NCBI RefSeq assembly: GCF_010645065.1
Contig: NZ_JAADZW010000001.1
Location: 744,001-808,000, forward strand
DNA: 64,000 nucleotides
From: Flavobacterium fluviatile
GTDB taxonomy: Bacteria > Bacteroidota > Bacteroidia > Flavobacteriales > Flavobacteriaceae
Reading direction: 5' to 3'
Part shown: one piece after another, positions 38,970 through 49,500 of the stretch
Layout of the letters: the number at the start of each line of letters is the position of its first letter
How positions within the stretch are numbered: position 1 is the first letter of the stretch
Notes under the pieces: model-generated
The model's database searches: none
What the model was told of the DNA's origin: nothing
Seen by the model: the letters and a program-made list of their open reading frames with translations, nothing else
Made by a program: the position numbers and the translations under genes

Positions 38970-40067
38970 TTAATTTAGTTTAAAGACTTGTAAAACCGGT
39001 AATGCTTTATTGTCAAAATCATAGAATGCCTGATTCTCGAAAGTTGAACCATTAGTAGCTTCATCTCCTTTGAAAGCAACCCATTCTCCTCCCCAGTAAG
39101 CGAATCCGATACCCGAAGTTGATGTTTTTACCAAATCTTTGATAGCCAACATATAATTTTTTTGACCTTCTGGTGTTGCTGGATAACCCGAAACCAATTG
39201 ATCATCTTGTCCAACGATGTTGTTTGTCCAGTCATTATAACCTAAGGTAAAAGGGTAAGCAGTCTCAGCAATTATTACTTTTTTGGTAAACTTAGAACCT
39301 AAAGCATTAATCGTAGATTTTACTAAAGTTAAATCTTTACCATGCCAAATTGGGTAATAAGAAAGTCCGATATAATCATAATCTACTGATTTTACTTTAT
39401 TGAAAAACCAATCGGTATCAGTAGCACTCACACCTGCATAATGAATCATGATTTTGGTATTTGGAGCTTTGCTACGAATAGTTGCACTAGCTGCTTTTAG
39501 TAATTCAATACATTGTGTTTCATTAGTAGTCAATTTTCCTTGTGGCCACAAAAAACCATTATTGATTTCATTTCCAATTTGAATAATATCAGGATTGATG
39601 TCAGTAATTATGGTTGATGTATAATTAGCCACTGCTGTTTTTAAATCAGCATAAGATAAATTTTTCCACTCTGCAGGAATGGTTTGTACCGCAGGATCTG
39701 CCCAATCATCTGAATAATGAACCGTTAACCACACTTTTAAACCTGCTTTTTTAACACGAGAAGCGAATGTTTTTACTTCATTAAAACCTGAATGTCCATC
39801 AGCTGGATTTTTCCATAAGCGGATTCTGATAGTATTGCAACCCGCATTTTTCAATGTAGTAAGCATGTCTTCGGCTTTACCATTATTAGTAAAAACAACT
39901 TTGGCACTTTCTATTTCTGGTAGAAAAGAAATGTCAGCCGCTCTAATAAAATCATCAACAACAACTGGTGGATCAACAGGTGTTTCTTCTGGCGAATCAC
40001 TACTTGAACAAGCAAAATTGATACTTAATAAAGCAGAAAGCGATAATATGGTTAGGATTCTTTTCAT
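38970..40067 (-). CDS. GH53 endo-beta-1,4-galactanase, lipoprotein (copy B)
   Basis: This 365-residue lipoprotein (lipobox NFAC followed by SSSDSPEETP, a Ser/Asp/Pro-rich linker) has the GH53 barrel: RAADISFLPEIESAKVVF, TVHYSDDWADPAVQ, the acid/base Glu in IQIGNEINNGFLWPQG (about residue 166) and the nucleophile Glu in KVIIAETAYPF (about 265). The SDSPEE stretch after the lipidated Cys suggests export to the cell surface, as known for many Bacteroidetes lipoproteins. It comes directly after the susE-like gene across a terminator-like hairpin. Having two different GH53 lipoproteins side by side suggests split roles, such as long chains at the surface and oligomers in the periplasm; that is inference. 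Confidence 0.9.
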   Translation of the reverse strand: MKRILTILSLSALLSINFACSSSDSPEETPVDPPVVVDDFIRAADISFLPEIESAKVVFTNNGKAEDMLTTLKNAGCNTIRIRLWKNPADGHSGFNEVKTFASRVKKAGLKVWLTVHYSDDWADPAVQTIPAEWKNLSYADLKTAVANYTSTIITDINPDIIQIGNEINNGFLWPQGKLTTNETQCIELLKAASATIRSKAPNTKIMIHYAGVSATDTDWFFNKVKSVDYDYIGLSYYPIWHGKDLTLVKSTINALGSKFTKKVIIAETAYPFTLGYNDWTNNIVGQDDQLVSGYPATPEGQKNYMLAIKDLVKTSTSGIGFAYWGGEWVAFKGDEATNGSTFENQAFYDFDNKALPVLQVFKLN

Positions 40068-40090
40068 ATCTGGATACTATTTGTTTTTTA

Positions 40091-40155
40091 ATTAAAAATA
40101 AAAATGAGCATGTTTGGATTGGTGTTTGATGCCAATTTGTATTCATGCTCATTTT
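40091..40155 (-). terminator. Terminator or attenuator between the susE-like gene and GH53 copy B
   Basis: AAAATGAGCATG (40101-40112) pairs perfectly with CATGCTCATTTT (40144-40155), and ATTGG/CCAAT forms an inner stem. On the minus strand it is followed by TTTTTATTTTT. Partial read-through would give high susCDE and lower enzyme expression, a common pattern in such loci. Confidence 0.68.
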
Positions 40156-40167
40156 GGGGGATTTAGT

Positions 40168-41313
40168 TTATTCTAATGTAATTGTTTTAGTAATTGCATT
40201 AATAGTTAATTTATAAGAGCCAGGTGCACCAATAAATTTAAAGTTAGCATCGCCAGTTCCGTCATTTTCAAATTTAGGATCGATAGTGAAACCTGCATCT
40301 TCATAATAAGCAAAGTTGTTGTTGGTATCCCAAGTATTAAATTCGTGGAAGAATCTGAAAACACCAGCTGATAAAATAATATTCGCTGACCAAATGTTTG
40401 GTGTAGCTTCTACGAACTCAGCAGTACTAATGCTAAATGACCAACCTCCAGGTACTGCATCTCCAACAGCCCAAAGATTAGTAGATAATTCCATTTCGAT
40501 TGTTTTGTTAGTATTATCAATAGTCAGTGTGTAAATTCCTGGAGTTCCAACAAATTTAAAGTTACTATCTCCGTCTTCTGCACTAGCTAAGTTAGCATCG
40601 ATAGTGTATCCTTCTTCAGTGTAATAAGAAAAACCTAAAGCAGAAGACCAGTTACCTGATTCTTGGAAAAATCTGAAGTTTCCAGCACCAAATCTTGCTT
40701 TGAATTGTAAAACATTGTTGTTACAAACTAATTCTCCTTCTGGTTTAAAATTCCAAGCGATATCTGTCAAAGCATCTCCAACAGCCCAAAGAGAAGGACA
40801 AGCAGTTCCTGTTGCTACTGTTTCTACCCATTCGATTGAAATTACTTGACTTTCAGATAACGTTGCATTCGCTCCATTAGTTCCTGCCGAAGCTTTTAAT
40901 CTAAAATATACTTGCCCTTTATTATTAGCAGAACCATCAGGATTTGTGGTTGTCGGGTCTGCATCAAGACCTAACTCTTTGGCAAAATCTAATAAAGTAG
41001 CTACGATTACAGGCATGTTATTTTCACTGGTTGTTCCTACTACTTTGAAAGCAGCAAAATCTGAAGTAGTAGCTCCTTGTAATTCATACGTAATGTTGGT
41101 TGGTACTCCAAAATCGGCAGATTCCCAAATAAAACGATCAGCGATGTTGGCTTTTGTGGCTTCAGAAATTAAGTAGTTTGCCGCAAATGTGTTGGCAAAA
41201 GCAATGCCATCAACATCAGGTTTGGCCACAAAAATTGGATCATTATCGTCTGAGCATGCATTTAAACTGAATAAGGTTATAAATGCTATAAATAGTATGG
41301 TTAGTTTTTTCAT
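40168..41313 (-). CDS. SusE/SusF-like surface glycan-binding lipoprotein
   Basis: This 381-residue lipoprotein (lipobox LNACSDDND) begins with a SusE-type domain (ITYELQGATTSDFAAFKVV ... YFRLKASAGTNG). Two tandem repeats follow at about 175-275 and 280-380. Each contains LWAVGDA, a FRFF(Q/H)E strand, a (Y/F)xY(Y/E) segment with YT/FTID, then DxNFKF(V/I)G and a final KTI strand. These repeats are predicted starch-binding-like beta-sandwich modules of the SusF type. It is encoded right after susD and probably holds galactan at the cell surface. The ligand is inferred from the neighbours. Confidence 0.8.
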   Translation of the reverse strand: MKKLTILFIAFITLFSLNACSDDNDPIFVAKPDVDGIAFANTFAANYLISEATKANIADRFIWESADFGVPTNITYELQGATTSDFAAFKVVGTTSENNMPVIVATLLDFAKELGLDADPTTTNPDGSANNKGQVYFRLKASAGTNGANATLSESQVISIEWVETVATGTACPSLWAVGDALTDIAWNFKPEGELVCNNNVLQFKARFGAGNFRFFQESGNWSSALGFSYYTEEGYTIDANLASAEDGDSNFKFVGTPGIYTLTIDNTNKTIEMELSTNLWAVGDAVPGGWSFSISTAEFVEATPNIWSANIILSAGVFRFFHEFNTWDTNNNFAYYEDAGFTIDPKFENDGTGDANFKFIGAPGSYKLTINAITKTITLE

Positions 41314-41345
41314 TGTATCTATATTTTTATTTTTTATATCTATTT

Positions 41346-42944
41346 TTAGTAACCAGTGTTTTGTACAAGATTTGGATTAGCAGCGATACTCGCTTTAGGA
41401 ATTGGGAATAGTTTGTATTTATCGTCAATTCCGATTCCACTTACTACGTTTCCTTTCCAAGACCAGTTGTAACTTCCTCCGGTAAATCTTCCAAAACGAA
41501 TTAAATCTTGTCTTCTGTGAGCTTCTCCGTATAATTCGACCATTCTTTCTTTTAACAATAAATCTAAAGTAAGATCAGCAGTCAAGATAGTTTTGGTATT
41601 ATTAGCTCTTCCTCGCAATTGGTTTACATAATCTCTAGCTGTTGCCATTGAACCTCCAGTTCCGCCTCTAAGAACGGCTTCGGCATACATTAAATAAACA
41701 TCTGCCAGACGGAACATTGGGAAATCGGTATCCACCATTTCTGTAGCCGAACCATTTACGCCTGTTGAAGTTTTATTAGACCATTTTGCAGTAATATAAC
41801 CGGTTCCGTAATTGCTCATGTTAGTCATCTCAATAGTTCTGTCTTTGCTGATAATCGTATTTCTATCGTCATTATCATAGTCGCCATTGAGCATAGTTTC
41901 TGAGAATTGTTTGGTAACTCTCAATCCACCAGCCCATCCAACTACGCCAAAATCTGCTGCATTTTGTTCTAAAGATCCTACTTGAGCATTTACCAAAACC
42001 GTAGTTGGACCATAGTTTTGAGTCACTACACCATCAGAAACGATAGGGAAAATGATTTCATTTTTAGCCGAATTACTGTGGTTGTCAGCATTGAAATTGT
42101 TTGCATAAACTGGTGATAATATATATCCGGCAGCAATAATGTTCTTGCAATTTTCTAAACATTGGTCGTATTTTTTCTCACCAATAAAAACTTCTGCATT
42201 CAAATAAATTTTCGCCAATAACATCCAAGCAGCACCTTTGTCAGCTCTTGCATATTCGTTCTGACGGGCATCTTTTAATTCAGGAAGAATTGCATTGATT
42301 TCAGATTCGATAAATGAGAATAATTGCTTACGATCGTATTGTGGAGATTGGTAAGCACCTACTGGATCATTTTCGGTAACATATCCTGCTTTACCAAACA
42401 AATCCATCAAATGATAGTATGCTAATGCTCTTAAAAAACGAACCTCGGCTCTGTAAGTTTTAATTTCATTACGTAATTCTCCGCTTACACCACGACCATC
42501 TAAAGTAGCATCGCTTGTTTGTCTAAGATATTCGTTTACAAAAGCAATCTGAGTCATACATCTTCCAAAGAAACCTCTTAGAATAACGTTATCAGATGTC
42601 CAGGTATCATTGTTTAATCCTTTTAATCCTGGGTCATTTTCCCAAGACCATTTGTATTCATCAGTGGTAAGTTCCTGCATATTCCACAAACCTCTACCGT
42701 ATTGGCTGGTTCCTGGATCAAGTCCTGTAATATTAGAAGTTGCCGGCCCGCCTGCACCTGTTATAGATAAGTTACCATAAACACCAGCTAAACCTTGTTT
42801 GTAAGATTCCGGAGTAGAATAAAAGTCATCTACCAACAATACATTAGGGTCATTAACCTCGACATTAAGGTCATTTGTACAGCCAGTAAGGACTAATACA
42901 ACTCCTAAGATGTAAATTGCTTTATGTTTTATTATATTCTTCAT
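41346..42944 (-). CDS. SusD-like glycan-capture lipoprotein
   Basis: This 532-residue RagB/SusD protein has a lipobox (LVLTGCTND), the SusD N-terminal helical part (DDFYSTPESYKQGLAGVYGNL), TPR-like helices (YRAEVRFLRALAYYHLMDLFG) and the C-terminal domain (ADVYLMYAEAVLRGG, LLLKERMVELYGEAHRRQDLIRFGRF, then YKLFPIPKASIAANPNLVQNTGY). It forms the lid of the SusC transporter and captures oligosaccharide at the surface. It lies 12 bp downstream of susC. Galactan-derived oligomers are the likely ligand given two GH53 genes behind it. Confidence 0.92.
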   Translation of the reverse strand: MKNIIKHKAIYILGVVLVLTGCTNDLNVEVNDPNVLLVDDFYSTPESYKQGLAGVYGNLSITGAGGPATSNITGLDPGTSQYGRGLWNMQELTTDEYKWSWENDPGLKGLNNDTWTSDNVILRGFFGRCMTQIAFVNEYLRQTSDATLDGRGVSGELRNEIKTYRAEVRFLRALAYYHLMDLFGKAGYVTENDPVGAYQSPQYDRKQLFSFIESEINAILPELKDARQNEYARADKGAAWMLLAKIYLNAEVFIGEKKYDQCLENCKNIIAAGYILSPVYANNFNADNHSNSAKNEIIFPIVSDGVVTQNYGPTTVLVNAQVGSLEQNAADFGVVGWAGGLRVTKQFSETMLNGDYDNDDRNTIISKDRTIEMTNMSNYGTGYITAKWSNKTSTGVNGSATEMVDTDFPMFRLADVYLMYAEAVLRGGTGGSMATARDYVNQLRGRANNTKTILTADLTLDLLLKERMVELYGEAHRRQDLIRFGRFTGGSYNWSWKGNVVSGIGIDDKYKLFPIPKASIAANPNLVQNTGY

Positions 42945-42956
42945 ACTGTTTCTTTA

Positions 42957-45914
42957 TTAAAATTTCATATTAGCTCCAAGTAGAAAAGTTCTAGGGCGTG
43001 GAGTTATTGAATTGTCAATTCCGTTTTCGAATACCTCTGGATCTAAACCTGAATAATTGGTAATGGTAAACACATTTTGTACCCCAGCTGTCAAACGTAT
43101 AGAAGAACGATCGCTAAATGTATTTTTGAAAGTATATCCAAGAGTTATATTGTCCATTTTTAAGAAAGAAGCATTTTCAATATAGTAATCAGATAATAAT
43201 ACGGTTTCGTTAGAATTGAAATTACTGTCTAAAACCGAAGTAGGTAAGTTAGAAACTACCGCACCGTTTTGCAATAAATTATATTGTGCTCTTGTTGAAT
43301 TGGCAGCATTGTAAACATAGTTTCCTAGGTTTGCTCTCATATTAAATGATAAATCCAAGTTTTTGTAATTCATATTAGAGGCAAATCCCATGCTTACTTT
43401 TGGTAAACCATTATTGTGAATGTATAAATCAGATTCATTAATAATGTTATCTCCGTTTAAGTCAGCATAAGCGCCTTCAATTGGGGCACCACTTTCGTCG
43501 TAAATTTGTTTGTAAACGTAGAACGAATAAGGCGTATAACCCACTCGATGAATTTGAACTGTTGAGCCGTCACCAGCGCCAGAACCCGTTGCACCTACTA
43601 ATTGATCTTGATTTAAGGCTAAACTTTTAATTTGAGTATTAATAAAAGTAGCATTGAAATTGGCATTCCAATTAAAACCATCAGGGTTTTTAATAATATC
43701 TGCCGCTATAGAGAATTCAAGTCCTTTTGAAGTGAAATTACCGATGTTTTGGAACCCAGAATTACTAAAGTTAGACCCGTCAGAAATGGCAGCATTAGCC
43801 AATAAATCTTTAGATTCTTTGTAAAATCCTTCGATAGTTGTGGTAATTCTGTCGTCTAAGAATCCAAAATCTAAAGCAGCGTTATAAGTAGTAGTTTCTT
43901 CCCATTTTAAATCTTCATTTCTAAATTGTGGAATAGCGGTATTGGTTACGGCATTTCCAAAAATATATTGTGAAGTGGGTAAACCTGTCGTATATCTTGA
44001 CATGTACAAATCTAAATTGGTTTGCCCGATATCTTGCTGACCGGTAACACCCCAACTTAAACGCAATTTTAAGTTAGATAGGGTTTGAGAATCTGCAAAC
44101 AAATCTTCTTTAATTTTCCATGCAAAAGCTGCTGCTGGGAAATTACCCCAACGGTTGTCTTCACTAAAACGAGAAGTACCATCTCTACGATAAGAAAATG
44201 TAAAAAGATATTTGTCATAAAAAGAAAGATTTGTTCTTCCAAAGAATCCAATCAAAACCAAATTTGGATCAATATTAGTAACAGGCGCACTATCTACACC
44301 GTCATCTAATAATTCATTACTATTGTATCTTTCATTAGTAAATTTTTGGTATGAATAACCTGCAGTAACATCTAAGTTTAAGGCTCCAAAGGTTTTCTTG
44401 TAAGCTAAATAACCGTCTAATAAGCTATTGCTTTGCTCGTTAGAATATTCTGTAGAAGAACCAACAATGCGTCCATCAGCTTGAGAAAGCGGATTTTGAT
44501 TTGATACTCTTGTATAACCATCTGCAGAACTTTTGTCTAAACCTAAGTTTAAAACAGCAGATAATTCAGGTAAAAAGTGAAACTTATAATCTAATTTCAC
44601 ATTTCCATATATTCTTTTTACTTCGCTTCGGTTGTTTCTTTGTAAAAGCTCAGCAACAGGGTTTAGCGGAGCCATTGGTGTTAAATCACTTTTGTTGATA
44701 ACACCATCATTATTGTCTTTGTAATATTGAAAATAGCCACCAAAAGGAGAGTTTTCATCGTATACCGGTTGAGTAGGATCAAAAGTTATAGCGTTCCCTT
44801 GTTGCCCAGAAGCAAATCTGTTTTTTTCTAAAGAGACATTAGCATTTACACTAACTTTTAAATGATCTTTAAATAAACTTGGATTCAAAGACACCGATCC
44901 TGTGGTACGTTGATATCCTGCGGTCAACATTAAACCTTCTTGGATGGTATTACCAAAAGAAGCTCTAGATGGAATTTTATCAAACAACATTCCATTTACA
45001 GAAGCGTTTACAGTAGATGAAATACTTGTTCTGTAAATTTCATCTTGCCAATCAGTATTTGCAGTACCTAATAAAGGTAATAGACTAGGATTTTTTACAC
45101 TTATTAAGTCTCTCAATTCATTGGCACTAAAAACATCCATCGTTTTCGCCAAGGTATTAACACCCATATTCATGTCAACAGTAGCCGAAAGTGTTTTAAC
45201 TCCTTTTTTCAAAGTAATGATAATAACCCCGTTCGAAGCTCTAGAACCATAAATAGCTGTAGCTGATGCATCTTTTAGAACAGAAAAAGACTCAATGTCA
45301 CTTGGGTTTATAGAACTCAATATAGAGCGAGATCCACCTATTGCATTATTATCTACAGGTAAACCATTGATTACTATAAGAGGATCATTTGACGCTCCTA
45401 ATGATGCTCCTCCACGAATTCTGATAGTCGATCCAGATCCAGGATCTCCACCAGTAACGATAGATAAACCTGCTACACGACCTGTAAGGAGATTTTCGGG
45501 AGTAACAATGTTTCCTTTATTAAAATCTTTTGCTGTTACCGAAGTTACTGCACCTGTAGCATCCTTAATTTTTACAGATCCATATCCTACCTGAACGACA
45601 ACTTCTTTCAGCAAATTAGTATCTTCCTGAAGATTAACAGTCAGGTTTTTTTGTGTTCCGATAGTTATGGTTTGTGTTGTATAACCTGTGTAAGAGAATG
45701 TAATTTGCTGTTCTGGTTTTACACCTGAAAATTCAAATTTTCCATCAAAATCTGTCGAGGCATTTAAGTTTCCTCCTGATACTTTTATGTTTACTCCCGG
45801 TATCGGCTGCCCTGTCGTTTTTTCCAGAACAACTCCTTTTACTGTGTTCTGAGCAAAAACACAAAAGGGAAGCAAGAGTAATAAAAGCAAAAATTTCTTT
45901 TTAATTCTGTTCAT
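42957..45914 (-). CDS. SusC-like TonB-dependent oligosaccharide transporter
   Basis: This 985-residue outer-membrane protein has a signal peptide (FLLLLLLLPFCVFAQ), a carboxypeptidase-regulatory-like domain (VKGVVLEKTTGQPIPGVNI ... SYTGYTTQTITIG), a plug with LLTGRVAGLSIVTGGDPGSG and DASATAIYGSRASNGVIIITLKKG, and a 22-strand barrel ending RPRTFLLGANMKF. It imports oligosaccharides with energy from TonB/ExbBD. It is the first gene of the minus-strand galactan row and faces the HTCS regulator across a 599-bp spacer. No N-terminal sigma-regulator (STN) domain is present, consistent with HTCS control. Confidence 0.94.
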   Translation of the reverse strand: MNRIKKKFLLLLLLLPFCVFAQNTVKGVVLEKTTGQPIPGVNIKVSGGNLNASTDFDGKFEFSGVKPEQQITFSYTGYTTQTITIGTQKNLTVNLQEDTNLLKEVVVQVGYGSVKIKDATGAVTSVTAKDFNKGNIVTPENLLTGRVAGLSIVTGGDPGSGSTIRIRGGASLGASNDPLIVINGLPVDNNAIGGSRSILSSINPSDIESFSVLKDASATAIYGSRASNGVIIITLKKGVKTLSATVDMNMGVNTLAKTMDVFSANELRDLISVKNPSLLPLLGTANTDWQDEIYRTSISSTVNASVNGMLFDKIPSRASFGNTIQEGLMLTAGYQRTTGSVSLNPSLFKDHLKVSVNANVSLEKNRFASGQQGNAITFDPTQPVYDENSPFGGYFQYYKDNNDGVINKSDLTPMAPLNPVAELLQRNNRSEVKRIYGNVKLDYKFHFLPELSAVLNLGLDKSSADGYTRVSNQNPLSQADGRIVGSSTEYSNEQSNSLLDGYLAYKKTFGALNLDVTAGYSYQKFTNERYNSNELLDDGVDSAPVTNIDPNLVLIGFFGRTNLSFYDKYLFTFSYRRDGTSRFSEDNRWGNFPAAAFAWKIKEDLFADSQTLSNLKLRLSWGVTGQQDIGQTNLDLYMSRYTTGLPTSQYIFGNAVTNTAIPQFRNEDLKWEETTTYNAALDFGFLDDRITTTIEGFYKESKDLLANAAISDGSNFSNSGFQNIGNFTSKGLEFSIAADIIKNPDGFNWNANFNATFINTQIKSLALNQDQLVGATGSGAGDGSTVQIHRVGYTPYSFYVYKQIYDESGAPIEGAYADLNGDNIINESDLYIHNNGLPKVSMGFASNMNYKNLDLSFNMRANLGNYVYNAANSTRAQYNLLQNGAVVSNLPTSVLDSNFNSNETVLLSDYYIENASFLKMDNITLGYTFKNTFSDRSSIRLTAGVQNVFTITNYSGLDPEVFENGIDNSITPRPRTFLLGANMKF

Positions 45915-46513
45915 ACTTTTTTAATGAGTTAGTTTAAGTTAGTTTTTTCATTGTAGGGTTACAAAATAAATAGCAGGGATTTTAAAAAGAGTTATCCCTG
46001 TAAATTTCAATACTGTTCATGTTTAGATGTTTTTGGTTAGATAATTTGGTTTGAGTTTTCGTTGACTCTTTAACGAAAAAGTACAGTATGTTATTTAAAC
46101 GTTAAATTCATCAACTCCTGCAAATTAAGCGCAGAACAGGATATTAAGACAGGGAAAAATTCATTTATAAAAGGGGACAATTTCGTAAAAGCGGGCGCAC
46201 AATGCTTAATAAAAACATATTCTTTATTTTTTTACCGCAAAATAAATGATAATATCAATTTTAACCATTAAAATAATCGATTTAATAACTACCCTGTGAG
46301 TACTATTTTTCGTAAGAAAAAATCACCTGAAGTTATTTCTTTGACAAGAACACATCAAAAACAAATATCATTTTTTTTAAAAGATTACATAATTGTGCTA
46401 TTTTCGCAAGGCATACAGCTAATATATTCATATAAGATATGATCTGTATTCCTGACCACATTCCTTTTATTTTTCGTATATCAAAGAACAGCACGCTTTT
46501 TAAAAAATTTTCT
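45915..46513. other. Divergent control region of the galactan locus
   Basis: This 599-bp AT-rich spacer must carry the susC promoter with the HTCS binding site on one strand and the regulator promoter on the other. TATTTTCG at 46399-46406 is one mismatch from the -7 consensus for the plus-strand gene, but no matching TTTG lies 19 bp upstream. No gene seen. Confidence 0.5.
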
Positions 46514-49500
46514 ATGAATAAGTTAAAGTTCTTTCTTGTAATTAGTCTTCTCTGCCTTCACGCATCAGGACAAAATTACCCGATAAGACATCTTGATATT
46601 GCATCAGGACTTTCTAACAATTCTGTTGCTACTATATATCAGGATCAGAACGGGTATATGTGGTTTGGAACTTTTGACGGGCTAAACCGATACGACGGAA
46701 ATGATTTTAAAATCTACCGCCATGTTCATACTGACCCTTATTCTATTCAGGGTAATGCCATTAGCTGCATAGAAGGCGATTTTGAAAATAATTTATGGAT
46801 AGGAACAACGGCAGGACCAGTGATTTTTAATGCTGAAAGATCTTCTTTTATTCCTTTGCAATATTATGATAATAACAAAAAAGCCAAACCATTAAGTGTT
46901 ACCGCTTACGAAATAATCGCTGTACATTCTTTACATATAATTCTGGTTGCTACAAAAGACGCCATCATACTTTTTAAGGAGGGTGAGAAAATTGGAACAG
47001 CAATACCTTTTGACAGAAAATTAAATTATATCGCAAGATCAATCTCTTATAATGCTAAAAAACAAATTTTCTACGTTTTTATAACCGGCACAGGTCTTTG
47101 CCAGTACGATATCAAATCAAAAAAACTAACACTTCTCAACAATAAAATTACAGGTGCAAATTGCATTAAACTAACTAATGAAGGACTCTGGATCGGATCA
47201 GACGAAGGGGCTTACTTATACAATGACAGGCTGAATACCTATTCTAAAAATTACTTTCAGGAAAAAACAGTTGTTCGTGATTTTTTTCAGCAGGAAAATA
47301 GACTCTGGATTGCGACTGACGGAGCTGGTCTTTATACCATTACAAAAAATGAGACTACCCCTGTTTTATATCGCGCCAGCGGTCCTGTTTCGCTCCTTAA
47401 AAGTAAATCGCTTTATGATATATTTCAAAGCAAAAACGGAGAAATGTGGTTTGGGACCCTTCGCGGCGGCGTAAGCATGATGGGCAAAAAACCGCTTGAT
47501 TTTAATCATTTTAAAATCAAGGATCCGCTGACGAATAAGGAAGATGAAGATCCTGCCGCAAACTTCATTCAGTCTTTCTGTGAAGATGAAAACAAAAATA
47601 TCTGGATAGGAACTGATGGTGCCGGAATGCGATACTGGAACAGAAAACAAAATACCTACGAGGTTTATTCGACAACCTCTTCTCCTGCCAGAAAAATTCA
47701 GAGCGATTTTGTGACCAGCATTGTCAGGGATTCTGATAATGCCATCTGGGTTTCGATGTGGAAAGGCGGAGTCTGCCGCATTGCTCCACAATCAAAAGCA
47801 ATCCAGAATTTCCCGATTTACAATCAATTCACTAAAAAGGCTGAACAGGAATCCTGGCTATTGTTTTTAGATTCGAAAAAAACATTGTGGCTTGCCGTTA
47901 CCAATAATGGAGCATTGTATCAATTGGACAGAAAACAAAACAAATTCGTCTGCTATAGTAATACTTTGCGCGATGTTACCTGTTTATACGAAACCAAAGA
48001 CGGAAAAATCTGGGGCGGAACCTTTAATTCTTTTTTTGAAATAGATCCAAAAATAAAAAAAATTAAAACCTATCATTCCGATTACACAATCAGATGCATC
48101 ACTGAAGGCCAAAACAAAAATCTTTGGATTGGCACAGTTGAAGGCGGCCTGCTTTTATACAATCGAAAAAATGACACTTTCAAAAAATATACGACACAAA
48201 ATGGTCTTTCAAGCAATACCGTACTTCGCCTTTTAGAAGACAAAAAGGGAAATTTATGGATGAGTACCTACCATGGGATTTCAAGACTGAATCCTAAGAA
48301 CTATACTTTCAGGAATTTCGGAGTCTCTGACGGGCTTCAGGGTAGTCAGTTTAGCTGGAATTCCGGTACTAAACTCTCAACAGGAGAATTTATTTTTGGA
48401 GGTATAAACGGATTCAATGTTTTTGATCCTGAAAAGATAAAAGACAAAAAAAATACCGGCAAATTTTTATTAAATGATTTGCTGGTAAACAATCAGCCTT
48501 TAAAACTGGATAGTCCGTATATCACAGAAAAGAAACTCGAAATGATAAGCCAAGCCGAACTTCCTTATGACAAATCGGCATTGAGTTTTGATTTTGTTTA
48601 TCTGGATTATGTCAATTCCGAAAAAATCAATACAGCTTATTTCCTCGAAGGATGGGACAAAGACTGGAATTATACTTCAAAAAACAACAGGGCAAATTAT
48701 TCCAGGCTGACAGAAGGAACTTATACATTTAAAGTAAAAACCACCGATGTTTTTGGAAACTGGACCAATGAAGTCACGCTTGCAACAGTAAAAATCCTTC
48801 CGCCCTGGTACAGAACATGGTGGGCTTATACCTTTTATCTAATCGCTATTGCGGGTGCAATTTATGCTTATGTAGATTATCATAAAAACAAGGAAAGACT
48901 TCGCTACGAAATCAAACTTACCCGAATGGAGCATAAAAAAGACAAGGAACATGCCGAAAAACAGTTTTCTATGTTTACGTATATGGCGCATGAATTGCGT
49001 ACTCCGCTGTCTTTGATTATCAATCCGCTAAAAAGTACTATTAACAGAAAAAACGCTCCTGAAGACGATCTTGACCTGAATCTCGCCTACAAAAATGCCA
49101 AAAGGTTATTGAGCCTTACCGATCAGTTACTATTGTTCAGAAAAGCAGAAACAGATCTTGATGAGCTCAAAATTTCTAAGATTAATGTAAACAGTCTTTG
49201 CCGTGAAATTTTTGGCAGCTTCAGGCAAATGGCAGCGGTTAAAAATTTAAATTATCAGTTTATTGATGAAAACACACCTGCTGAAATATATGGCGATTAC
49301 GAAAAAATAGAGATTACGCTTTTTAACTTAATCTCAAATGCTTTCAAATTCACACCCAATAAGGGAACTATAAGTATGGAGTTAATCGAAAGAGACACTG
49401 ATGTTTCTATTATTATATCAGATACCGGCAGCGGAATTCATGAGAATGATATTGATACTATTTTTGAGAAATTCAAACAAATTCAGTCTAAAAGCAGCAA

